Positions 6,594 through 13,909 of a stretch of DNA of 46,446 nt are shown piece after piece (positions within the stretch are counted from its first letter, which is position 1; each line of letters begins with the position of its first letter). Source of the DNA: Burkholderia sp. IMCC1007 (GTDB taxonomy: Bacteria; Pseudomonadota; Gammaproteobacteria; Burkholderiales; Burkholderiaceae); NCBI RefSeq assembly GCF_027257875.1, contig NZ_JAPVQY010000061.1, positions 1-46,446 on the forward strand. The letters are read 5' to 3'. Both the position numbers and the translations under genes were made by a program. The notes beneath the pieces were generated by a model. That model was not told the origin of the DNA, made no database searches, and was given only the letters and a program-made list of their open reading frames with translations.

Positions 6594-8546
6594 TTAGTCC
6601 TTCTTCACTTCCTTGAACTCGGCGTCGACGACGTCGTCCGCAGCCTGCTGCGCACCACCCGCGTGGGCCGCGCCTTCCGCTGCACCGGCCGCGCCGGCTG
6701 CACCCGCCTGCTGGGCCTGCATGTCGGCGTACATCTTTTCGCCGAGCTTCTGCGACACCTTGCCGAGCTCCTCGACCTTCGCGTCGATCGCCGCCTTGTC
6801 GGCCGACGAGTCCTTCAGCACTTCTTCGAGCGACTTCAGCGACGCTTCGATCGCTTCCTTCTCGCCCGCGTCCAGCTTGTCGCCGTACTCGGTCAGCGCC
6901 TTCTTCGTGCTGTGGACCAGCGCGTCGCCCTGGTTGCGCGAATCGGCCAGCTCGCGCAGCTTGTGGTCTTCCGCTGCGTTCGCTTCCGCGTCCTTGATCA
7001 TCTGGTCGATTTCAGCCTCGGACAGGCCCGAGTTCGCCTTGATCGTGATCTTGTTTTCCTTGCCGGTCGCCTTGTCCTTCGCGCCGACGTGCAGGATGCC
7101 GTTCGCGTCGATGTCGAAGGTCACTTCGATCTGCGGCACGCCGCGCGGTGCCGGCGGGATGCCCTCGAGGTTGAACTCGCCGAGCAGCTTGTTGCCCGCT
7201 GCCATTTCGCGTTCGCCCTGGAACACCTTGATCGTCACGGCGCCCTGGTTGTCGTCGGCCGTCGAGTACACCTGCGCGTGCTTCGTCGGGATCGTCGTGT
7301 TCTTGTTGATCATCTTCGTCATCACGCCGCCGAGCGTCTCGATACCGAGCGACAGCGGGGTCACGTCGAGCAGCAGCACGTCCTTGCGGTCGCCCGACAG
7401 CACCTGGCCCTGGATCGCCGCGCCGACTGCGACGGCTTCGTCCGGGTTCACGTCACGGCGCGGATCCTTGCCGAAGAACTCCTTCACCTTCTCCATGACC
7501 TTCGGCATGCGCGTCTGGCCGCCGACCAGGATCACGTCGTCGATGTCCGACACCTTGACGCCTGCGTCCTTGATCGCGATGCGGCACGGTTCGATCGTGC
7601 GCTCGACGAGGTCTTCCACCAGCGCTTCCAGCTTCGCGCGGGTGATCTTCAGGTTCAAGTGCTTCGGGCCCGACGCGTCCGCCGTGATGTACGGCAGGTT
7701 GATTTCGGTCTGCTGGCCCGACGACAGCTCGATCTTCGCCTTTTCAGCGGCTTCCTTCAGGCGCTGCAGCGCGAGCACGTCCTTCGACAGGTCGACGCCC
7801 TGCTCCTTCTTGAACTCGCCGATGATGTAATCGATGATGCGCTGGTCGAAGTCTTCGCCGCCGAGGAACGTGTCGCCGTTGGTCGACAGCACTTCGAACT
7901 GCATTTCGCCGTCGACGTCCGCGATCTCGATGATCGACACGTCGAACGTACCGCCGCCGAGGTCATACACGGCGATCTTGCGGTCGCCCTTCTCGGCCTT
8001 GTCGAGGCCGAACGCGAGCGCGGCTGCCGTCGGCTCGTTGATGATCCGCTTGACTTCGAGGCCCGCGATGCGGCCGGCGTCCTTGGTCGCCTGACGCTGG
8101 CTGTCGTTGAAGTACGCCGGCACCGTGATCACGGCTTCCGTGACCGGCTCGCCGAGGTAGTCTTCGGCCGTCTTCTTCATCTTGCGCAGCACTTCAGCCG
8201 ATACCTGCGGCGGCGCGAGCTTTTCGCCGTGCGCTTCGACCCAGGCGTCGCCGTTGTCGGCCTTGATGATCGAATACGGCATCAGGCCGATGTCCTTCTG
8301 GACTTCCTTCTCTTCGAAGCGACGGCCGATCAGGCGCTTCACCGCGAACAGCGTGTTCTTCGGGTTGGTCACCGACTGACGCTTGGCCGGCGCGCCGACG
8401 AGGACTTCGTTGTCGTCCATGTAGGCGATGATCGACGGCGTGGTGCGCGCGCCTTCCGAGTTCTCGATGACCTTGACCTGGTTGCCTTCCATGATGGCGA
8501 CGCACGAGTTCGTGGTGCCGAGGTCAATACCGATGATCTTTCCCAT
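6594..8546 (-). CDS. dnaK: Chaperone protein DnaK (Hsp70)
   Basis: A 650-residue Hsp70. The start is ATG 8546 (MGKIIGIDLGTTNSCVAIME), with GGAG and AGGAA just upstream. An in-frame extension of 15 codons was rejected because family members begin at MGKIIGIDLG. The nucleotide-binding domain carries IGIDLGTTNS, DLGGGTFDVS and VGGQTRMPKV. The linker VLLLDVTPLSLGIE leads to the substrate-binding domain, and the lid ends in a Gly/Ala-rich tail closing with EEVKKD-like residues (EFKEVKKD). It folds proteins with GrpE and DnaJ, both nearby. A sigma-32-like promoter lies at 8635–8662 and a hairpin at 8578–8611 in the leader. Confidence 0.99.
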   Translation of the reverse strand: MGKIIGIDLGTTNSCVAIMEGNQVKVIENSEGARTTPSIIAYMDDNEVLVGAPAKRQSVTNPKNTLFAVKRLIGRRFEEKEVQKDIGLMPYSIIKADNGDAWVEAHGEKLAPPQVSAEVLRKMKKTAEDYLGEPVTEAVITVPAYFNDSQRQATKDAGRIAGLEVKRIINEPTAAALAFGLDKAEKGDRKIAVYDLGGGTFDVSIIEIADVDGEMQFEVLSTNGDTFLGGEDFDQRIIDYIIGEFKKEQGVDLSKDVLALQRLKEAAEKAKIELSSGQQTEINLPYITADASGPKHLNLKITRAKLEALVEDLVERTIEPCRIAIKDAGVKVSDIDDVILVGGQTRMPKVMEKVKEFFGKDPRRDVNPDEAVAVGAAIQGQVLSGDRKDVLLLDVTPLSLGIETLGGVMTKMINKNTTIPTKHAQVYSTADDNQGAVTIKVFQGEREMAAGNKLLGEFNLEGIPPAPRGVPQIEVTFDIDANGILHVGAKDKATGKENKITIKANSGLSEAEIDQMIKDAEANAAEDHKLRELADSRNQGDALVHSTKKALTEYGDKLDAGEKEAIEASLKSLEEVLKDSSADKAAIDAKVEELGKVSQKLGEKMYADMQAQQAGAAGAAGAAEGAAHAGGAQQAADDVVDAEFKEVKKD

Positions 8547-8577
8547 TTTTCCTAATCTCCAGAAATGCTTGTTTGCT

Positions 8578-8611
8578 GCGCGAAACGCCACTTTTTCAGG
8601 CAGTTTCGCGC
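8578..8611 (-). other. Hairpin in the dnaK 5' leader
   Basis: Inverted repeat with 9-bp perfect arms (GCGCGAAAC / GTTTCGCGC) at 8578–8586 and 8603–8611 and a 16-base loop that can add three more pairs. It lies about 17 bases upstream of the dnaK Shine-Dalgarno and inside the transcript expected from the promoter at 8635–8662. Possible roles are mRNA stability or temperature-dependent folding. The ribosome site itself is not sequestered in this structure. Confidence 0.45.
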
Positions 8612-8634
8612 GCCAGAATTCAACTCTGTTCCCG

Positions 8635-8662
8635 AAATGCGTCCGGCCGATCCGTTTTCAAG
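8635..8662 (-). promoter_or_regulatory. Sigma-32-like heat-shock promoter of dnaK
   Basis: On the minus strand CTTGAAA (8656–8662) is followed after 13 bases by ACGCATTT (8635–8642). The sigma-32 pattern is CTTGAAA–N13–15–CCCCATNT, so the -35 is perfect and the -10 matches 5 of 7 specified bases. The start of transcription would fall about 80 bases before the dnaK ATG. The promoter overlaps the space just after the end of the thioredoxin-like gene. Confidence 0.6.
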
Positions 8663-8693
8663 ACCCGCCGGGCGATGCAGGTATTAAATTTTT

Positions 8694-9113
8694 TCAATCG
8701 CCGCCGGGAGCCGGATCGAGCGGCTCGCCCGCCGCCGCGGCAACCTTCGCGCGCGCCGCCGATACCGCCGCCTGGAACTGCGCGACGCCATGCCAGCCGG
8801 TCGCGCGCCCGAGGCGCTTGCCGCGGTGAAAGAAGAACCACGTCGGCACGCCGTGCAGGCCGAAGCGGCGCCCCAGCTCATGGTGTTCGTACACGTTGCA
8901 ATGGAACCACTTCAGGTCCAGCGCGCGGATCGCGTCGGACTGCGCGAGCATCGCCTTCTTCGCGATCTCGCAGTTGAAGCAGTCGACGCCCCAGAAAAAC
9001 ACCACGACGAGCGCATCGGCGGCGCCGCCGATCGCCGCGTCGAACGTGTCGGCGGCCAGCGCCTGCATGTCGAACGCTTCGAACGCGGCCGGATCGACGC
9101 CGGCGGGGATCAT
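8694..9113 (-). CDS. Thioredoxin-family protein
   Basis: A 139-residue single-domain thioredoxin-like protein without a signal peptide, so cytoplasmic. The active site is CFNC in FFWGVDCFNCEIAKKAM (around residues 45–49), and the cis-proline loop is in HGVPTWFFFH. It is a thioredoxin fold with a non-standard dipeptide between the cysteines, so its redox potential and partners may differ from TrxA. It lies between grpE (10 bases from its stop) and dnaK on the same strand, so it should be heat-inducible along with the chaperones. A link between thiol repair and chaperone work is inference from position. The start at 9113 (MIPAGVDPAAF) is the only good one. Confidence 0.85.
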   Translation of the reverse strand: MIPAGVDPAAFEAFDMQALAADTFDAAIGGAADALVVVFFWGVDCFNCEIAKKAMLAQSDAIRALDLKWFHCNVYEHHELGRRFGLHGVPTWFFFHRGKRLGRATGWHGVAQFQAAVSAARAKVAAAAGEPLDPAPGGD

Positions 9114-9123
9114 CGCGGCAGCC

Positions 9124-9669
9124 TTACTTCGGCTGCGCGACGGTGACGAGCGCCGGGCGCAGCACGCGGTCGGCGATCATGTAGCCCTTTTGCAGCACGG
9201 CGACGACCGTGTTTGGCTCCTGCTCGGCCGGCACCATCGAGATTGCCTGGTGCTGGTGCGGATCGAACTTCTCGCCGACCGGGTTGATCGCGACGACGCG
9301 GCCCTTCTCGAGCGCGCTCGTCAGCTGGCGCAGCGTCAGCTCGACGCCTTCGCGCACCTTCGCGATGTCGCCGGACGTGTCGCTGACCGCCGCTTCGAGG
9401 CTGTCCAGCACGGGCAGCAGGTGCTCGGCGAAGCTCTCGATCGCAAACTTGTGTGCCTTCGAGACGTCGTCCTGCGCGCGACGGCGCACGTTCTCGGTTT
9501 CGGCCTTCGCCCGGAGGAAGCTCTCCTGCAGCTCGGCGACCTTGGCTTGAGCCTCCGCGAGCGCCGCGTCGGCTGCTTCGGCGGCGGGCGCAGCGCCTTG
9601 CGCCGCCTGCTTCTCGCTGCCGATATCTTCGGCCGATTGGGTAGCCGGGTTCTCTTGCGTATTTTCCAT
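9124..9669 (-). CDS. grpE: Nucleotide exchange factor GrpE
   Basis: A 181-residue GrpE: an acidic, Ala-rich disordered N-terminus (residues 1–40), a long coiled coil (AEAQAKVAELQESFLRAKAE...ENVRRRAQDD), then the compact beta domain with the family signature near the end (VAVLQKGYMIADRVLRPALV). It releases ADP from DnaK. It is the first gene of the grpE–thioredoxin–dnaK–dnaJ–pab run on the minus strand and has a sigma-32-like promoter at 9751–9778. Confidence 0.98.
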   Translation of the reverse strand: MENTQENPATQSAEDIGSEKQAAQGAAPAAEAADAALAEAQAKVAELQESFLRAKAETENVRRRAQDDVSKAHKFAIESFAEHLLPVLDSLEAAVSDTSGDIAKVREGVELTLRQLTSALEKGRVVAINPVGEKFDPHQHQAISMVPAEQEPNTVVAVLQKGYMIADRVLRPALVTVAQPK

Positions 9670-9750
9670 GTCGCTGAAAGTCGATTAGAGGTTGATGCCA
9701 AATCGGCAACCGCCGGACCGTATGCCGACGGCACCGCACATTGCTGGTGC

Positions 9751-9778
9751 AGATAGAGGCGAAAACTGCGATTTCAAG
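9751..9778 (-). promoter_or_regulatory. Sigma-32-like heat-shock promoter of grpE
   Basis: Minus strand: CTTGAAA (9772–9778), 13-base spacer, CTCTATCT (9751–9758). The -35 is perfect for sigma-32 and the -10 matches 5 of 7 specified positions. It has the same spacing as the dnaK promoter at 8635–8662. The expected transcript start is about 75 bases upstream of the grpE ATG. Confidence 0.6.
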
Positions 9779-10021
9779 AGGGTTATTCGCCGACATTCGC
9801 CACCGCCGCGAAACAACCACGCGACACCTCGCCAGATTGCACGCATTTGCCGCCAAACCGGGCGAAACGGCCTGTAACAACCCTTACCCAGCGAGTACTA
9901 GCTGGGCACAGAGGGCTGCACTACACTGCACTCAGGCGTCGAAAAAGCGTGTTTACCCCTAGCTGAGCGCCGCCTGACATCCATCTGGCGCCGTAGTCAC
10001 TGTCTTCTCGAGGCGAGTACC
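9779..10021. other. Intergenic region between grpE and the small ORF at 10022
   Basis: No gene is seen here. Together with 9670–9778 this makes about 350 bases without coding sequence. The only structure is an inverted repeat CCCAGC (9887–9892) / GCTGGG (9901–9906) with an 8-base loop, which could be a small operator or a weak hairpin. No CIRCE element (TTAGCACTC–N9–GAGTGCTAA) is present, although hrcA is encoded nearby. Confidence 0.4.
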
Positions 10022-10182
10022 GTGAAACTGACCTTTGCCATATCGGTGGTCGCGCTGGTACTGATTGCCGGCACCACCACCATCTGCCTGTCCGGGGCCG
10101 TCACCGACCGCCGACCGAGTACGGCAGTGCGCTCGCGACGTTCGATCACATGTTCAGCGCTCACCCGAAAATCTGTCGATGA
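10022..10182 (+). pseudogene. Small single-pass membrane protein, apparently frameshifted
   Basis: GTG at 10022 with GAGG about 10 bases upstream opens a convincing hydrophobic N-terminus (KLTFAISVVALVLIAGTTTI, then CLSGAVTDRR). Around 10113–10117 this frame loses credibility and would run on deep antisense into hslR. The next frame continues as a natural-looking end, EYGSALATFDHMF...HPKICR, closing at TGA 10180–10182. A single-base indel near 10115 would join the two into a ~53-residue protein. It converges with hslR and overlaps its last 29 bases. I do not recognise the family, and the frameshift could be a sequencing error or a real lesion. Confidence 0.45.
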
Positions 10183-10561
10183 TGCGTCGATCGCGCTTGG
10201 TCGGCCGGCCGTGCAGTTCCGCAGCCGGCTCCCGATACGTGCGGCGCCGCTCGAGTTCGGCAAGCCGCGCGGTGCGCCCCGCTTCCGTTTCCTCGTAAAG
10301 CGTCTGCGCGACGCTGGCCGGCCCGCGCACGTCGCAGATGCCGAGCACCGCAATGTGCCAGACGATGCCGTCGATCGCAATCTCGACCTCGTCGCCCACG
10401 CGCACCTCCTTCGCCGGCTTCACCGACGCCCCGCCGATCTTCACGTGCCCCTTGTCGACCGCGTCGGACGCGAGCGAGCGGGTCTTGAAGAAACGGGCCG
10501 ACCATAGCCATTTGTCGATGCGCAGCTTCGCGCCGGGTTCCGTCGAAATCCTGTAATTCAT
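10154..10561 (-). CDS. hslR: RNA-binding S4-domain heat-shock protein (Hsp15)
   Basis: A 135-residue protein with an N-terminal S4 domain (LRIDKWLWSARFFKTRSLAS.. VKIGGASVKPAKEVRVGDEVEI, residues ~13–65) and a basic C-terminal tail (RPTKRDRRIIDRF). This is the Hsp15 layout. In E. coli Hsp15 binds free 50S subunits that carry nascent chain after heat shock. It lies downstream of hemH and upstream of the chaperone genes on the same strand, which suits a heat-shock role. Its 3' end overlaps a convergent small ORF. Confidence 0.92.
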   Translation of the reverse strand: MNYRISTEPGAKLRIDKWLWSARFFKTRSLASDAVDKGHVKIGGASVKPAKEVRVGDEVEIAIDGIVWHIAVLGICDVRGPASVAQTLYEETEAGRTARLAELERRRTYREPAAELHGRPTKRDRRIIDRFSGER

Positions 10562-10630
10562 GTCAGCCTCCGCCTAGCCGCCCGCTCACGACGTAGCAAA
10601 CGCCATGCGAGCCGCGGCCGGGCCATCGTT

Positions 10631-11695
10631 TCAGTTCACCGCCTCGGGTTGCGCCGCCTTCACGGGCCAGCCCTGCAGGTTCTCGGCGACGATCTCGCCG
10701 ATTGCGTCGATCCACGCGGGCGCGCCGTTCAGGCACGGAATCCGGTGAAACGCGTGGCCGCCGCCCGCGATGAATTCGTCGCGCACTTCCATGCCGATCT
10801 CCTCGATCGTCTCCAGGCAATCGGCCGTGAAACCGGGACAGAACACATCGACCCGCCGCACGCCGGCCTCGCCCAGCTCGCGCAGCGTCGGCGCCGTGTA
10901 CGGCTGCAGCCATTCGGCCTTGCCGAAGCGCGACTGGAAGGTCACGCGGCATTCGAGCGTCGACAGCCCGAGCGCGGCCATCAGCAGCGCGCCCGTCTGC
11001 TGGCATTGGTCGTGATACGGGTCGCCGAGGTCGAGCGTGCGCTTCGGCACGCCGTGAAAGCTCAGCACGAGCTTGTCGCCGGCCGCGAAGTCGGGCCGCC
11101 CGTGCTGCGCCCAATACTGCCGCACCTGCTCGGCAAGTGCGTGGATATAGGCCGGATGGTCGGCGTAATGCCGCACCGTGCGCACTTCCGGCTGGTTGCG
11201 CATCCGCGCGAGCGCCACGAACGCGGCATCGAACGCCGTCGCGGTGGTGGACGCCGAGTATTGCGGATACATCGGCATCAGCAGCACGCGCTCGACGCCC
11301 GCACGCTTGAACTGCGCGAGCGCCTGCGCAATGTTCGGGCTGCCGTAGCGCATCGCGTAGTCGACCTTCACCTGGTAGTCGTTCGATGCGAGCAGGTGCC
11401 GCACGCCCTCGGTCTGGCGCTCGGTGTACACGCGCAGCGGCGAGCCTTCGGGCATCCAGACGGCCGCGTATTTCTTCGCGGACGCGCGCCCGCGCAGCGG
11501 CAGGATCAGCGTGCGCAGCAGCACCTGCCAGACGGCCTGCGGGATTTCGACGACACGCGGATCCGACAGGAATTCGGCCAGGTAGCGCCGCACCGCGCGC
11601 GGGGTCGGGGCGTCAGGCGTGCCGAGGTTGATCAGCAGCACGCCGATGCGATGGGCGGCCGCGGTGCTCGAAGGCGGCTCAAGATCGAAACGCAT
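10631..11695 (-). CDS. hemH: Ferrochelatase
   Basis: A 354-residue enzyme that inserts Fe2+ into protoporphyrin IX in the last step of haem synthesis. I take ATG 11695 (MRFDLEPPSS) rather than an in-frame start 14 codons earlier that has no family support. Signatures: GVLLINLGTPDAPT near the N-terminus, MPMYPQYSASTTAT, the catalytic histidine in LSFHGVPKRTL and the conserved glutamate in DCLETIEEIG. Length is normal. It lies between hrcA (138 bases away) and hslR (69 bases), all on the minus strand, so partial co-transcription is likely. Confidence 0.96.
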   Translation of the reverse strand: MRFDLEPPSSTAAAHRIGVLLINLGTPDAPTPRAVRRYLAEFLSDPRVVEIPQAVWQVLLRTLILPLRGRASAKKYAAVWMPEGSPLRVYTERQTEGVRHLLASNDYQVKVDYAMRYGSPNIAQALAQFKRAGVERVLLMPMYPQYSASTTATAFDAAFVALARMRNQPEVRTVRHYADHPAYIHALAEQVRQYWAQHGRPDFAAGDKLVLSFHGVPKRTLDLGDPYHDQCQQTGALLMAALGLSTLECRVTFQSRFGKAEWLQPYTAPTLRELGEAGVRRVDVFCPGFTADCLETIEEIGMEVRDEFIAGGGHAFHRIPCLNGAPAWIDAIGEIVAENLQGWPVKAAQPEAVN

Positions 11696-11833
11696 GGGCA
11701 GGAACGTGCTCGGGGCACGCAGTCGGACGGCCCTCAATTATAGCGGGCCGCCTCGCTCCGGTCGGCTGGCCGTTCGGCCGACTGGCGGCGCGCACGGCGC
11801 CGCGGCACGATGGCGGGACGGTATCGGCGCCGG

Positions 11834-12856
11834 TTACTGCTGGCTCAGCGTGAGCGACAGCAGGCGCGCGGTGATGTCGACGATCGGGATCACGCGGTTG
11901 TACGCCATGCGGGTCGGCCCGATCACGCCGAGTGTGCCGACGATCTGGCCGTTCACCTCGTAAGGCGCGGTAACGACGCTCATCTCCTCGATCGGCACGA
12001 GCGTCGATTCGCCGCCGATGAAGATCTGCACGCCCTGGGCGTGGCTCGACACGTCGAGCAGTTGCAGGAGGCCCGTCTTTTGGTCGAAAACGTCGAACAG
12101 CTTGCGCAGCCGCGCCATGTCGGACGAAAGATCCGCCACTTCGAGCAGGTTGCGCTCGCCGGAAATGAGCACGGTGTCCTCGGTATCGGGCACCTCGGTG
12201 CTGGCCGTCACGGCCGCATGCATCAGCGTGGTCATGTCGCCGCGCAGCTGGTCGATCTCGTCGCGCAACCGGCGGCGCACCTCGTCGAACGACAGGCCGG
12301 CAAAGTGCGCGTTGATGTAGTTCGACGCCTCGGTGAGCTGCGACGGCGAATAGTCGCGCGGCGTCGCCAGCATCCGGTTCTGCACGTCGCCCTCGGGGGT
12401 GACGATGATCAGCAGGATGCGCTTGTCGGACAGGCGCATGAACTCGATCTGCTTGAACACGTGGCTGCGGCGCGGCGTCAGCACGACGCCCGCGAACTGC
12501 GACAGGTTCGACAGCACGCTCGCGGCGGCCGCCACCACCCGCTGCTGCGGCTCGCCGGCCTGCAGCGTGTTCTGCACCTGGCGGGCGACGGCCTCGGCGT
12601 CGATCGGCGCCTCGACCGTCAGCATCGTGTCGACGAACAGCCGGTAGCCGCGCGGCGTCGGCACGCGGCCGGCCGACGTGTGCGGGCTCGACACGAGGCC
12701 GAGCTCCTCCAGGTCGGACATCACGTTGCGGATCGTTGCCGGGCTCAGCTCGAGCCCGGAATAACGGGACAACGTGCGCGAGCCGACCGGCTGACCGTCG
12801 GCGATATACCGTTCGATCAGGGTTTTCAGGAGGGTTCGTGCGCGAGGATCTAGCAT
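11834..12856 (-). CDS. hrcA: Heat-inducible transcription repressor HrcA
   Basis: A 340-residue repressor of class I heat-shock genes that binds CIRCE operators and depends on GroEL. The start is ATG 12856 (MLDPRARTLLKTLIERYIAD); a 30-codon in-frame extension was rejected. The N-terminal winged helix carries GQPVGSRTLSRYSGLELSPA and the wing SSPHTSAGRVPT. The C-terminal regulatory domain ends with GVIGPTRMAYNRVIPIVD. Its usual target groESL is not in this window and no CIRCE was found near grpE or dnaK, so control of these genes is probably through sigma-32. It is divergent from nadK, with 131 bases between. Confidence 0.97.
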   Translation of the reverse strand: MLDPRARTLLKTLIERYIADGQPVGSRTLSRYSGLELSPATIRNVMSDLEELGLVSSPHTSAGRVPTPRGYRLFVDTMLTVEAPIDAEAVARQVQNTLQAGEPQQRVVAAAASVLSNLSQFAGVVLTPRRSHVFKQIEFMRLSDKRILLIIVTPEGDVQNRMLATPRDYSPSQLTEASNYINAHFAGLSFDEVRRRLRDEIDQLRGDMTTLMHAAVTASTEVPDTEDTVLISGERNLLEVADLSSDMARLRKLFDVFDQKTGLLQLLDVSSHAQGVQIFIGGESTLVPIEEMSVVTAPYEVNGQIVGTLGVIGPTRMAYNRVIPIVDITARLLSLTLSQQ

Positions 12857-12987
12857 GGTGGAAAATTCTAGCGCAACGGCGCGAGCACGGCGAGTGGCCG
12901 CGGCCTGCGTCGAGCGGGCTGGCCGGATCCGGCCCCGCCGGCGCACAACCGATTCTTTTCGTCAACGAGCTATGGTGTAATGCCGGC

Positions 12988-13890
12988 ATGAAAACCGGTA
13001 ATCAGTTCAACACTGTCGCGCTCGTCGGCCGGAGCAACACGCCCGGCATCGCCGAGCCGCTCGCCACGCTGGCTGGCTGCATCGCGAAGCTGGGCTTCGA
13101 GGTTGTCTTCGAAGGCGAAACCGCGCGCGAAATCGGCATCTCCGGCTATCCGGCGCTCACCCCGGCCGAAATCGGGGCGCGCGCCGACGTGGCGGTCGTG
13201 CTGGGCGGCGACGGCACGATGCTCGGCATCGGCCGCCAGCTCGCGCCGTACAAGACACCGTTGATCGGGATCAACCACGGGCGGCTCGGCTTCATCACCG
13301 ACATCGCGGCGGCCGACATGCAGGCGCGCGTCCCGGTGATCCTGTCGGGCAAGTTCGAGCGCGAGGAGCGCTCGCTGCTCGAGGCGCGGATCATGCGCGA
13401 CGGCGAACCGATCTACCACGCGCTCGCATTCAACGACGTCGTCGTGAACCGCAGCGGCTTCTCCGGGATGGTCGAGCTGCGCGCGTCGGTCGACGGCCGC
13501 TTCATGTACAACCAGCGTTCGGACGGCCTGATCGTCGCGACGCCCACCGGCTCGACCGCCTACGCGCTGTCGTCGGCCGGCCCGATCCTCCATCCGCAGC
13601 TCGCGGGCATCGTGCTCGTGCCGATCGCGCCGCACGCGCTGTCGAACCGGCCGATCGTGCTGCCCGACGATTCGAAGATCGCGATCCAGATCGTCGGCGG
13701 CCGCGACGTCAACGTGAACTTCGACATGCAGTCGTTCACGTCGCTTGAGCTAAACGATACGATCGAGGTGCGCCGTTCGAAGCACACGGTGCCGTTCCTG
13801 CACCCGATCGGCTACAGCTATTACGCGACGCTGCGCAAGAAGCTGCACTGGAACGAACACGCATCGAACGAAGACGACCAGGCGTCCTGA
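12988..13890 (+). CDS. nadK: NAD kinase
   Basis: A 300-residue NAD kinase (NAD+ to NADP+). ATG 12988 (MKTGNQFNTVALVGR) is the start; a longer open frame upstream overlaps the hrcA side and lacks family support. Signature motifs are VVLGGDGTMLGIGR (GGDGT, residues ~70–75) and the NAD-binding loop ATPTGSTAYALSSAGP. NDVVVNR lies between them, where the family has its conserved NE/ND motif. It lies 19 bases upstream of recN on the same strand, so the two are probably one operon, a common arrangement with hrcA in beta-proteobacteria. Confidence 0.97.
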   Translation: MKTGNQFNTVALVGRSNTPGIAEPLATLAGCIAKLGFEVVFEGETAREIGISGYPALTPAEIGARADVAVVLGGDGTMLGIGRQLAPYKTPLIGINHGRLGFITDIAAADMQARVPVILSGKFEREERSLLEARIMRDGEPIYHALAFNDVVVNRSGFSGMVELRASVDGRFMYNQRSDGLIVATPTGSTAYALSSAGPILHPQLAGIVLVPIAPHALSNRPIVLPDDSKIAIQIVGGRDVNVNFDMQSFTSLELNDTIEVRRSKHTVPFLHPIGYSYYATLRKKLHWNEHASNEDDQAS

Positions 13891-13909
13891 CGCACCCACG
13901 CCCGACACC

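Noticed and set aside
8547..10021. CIRCE operator for HrcA near dnaK or grpE
   Set aside because: No TTAGCACTC–N9–GAGTGCTAA or close variant was found. Isolated GCACTC strings lack the partner arm.
12736..12987. Upstream extension of nadK
   Set aside because: The frame is open but overlaps the 5' part of hrcA on the other strand, and the protein is unlike NAD kinase before MKTGNQFN.
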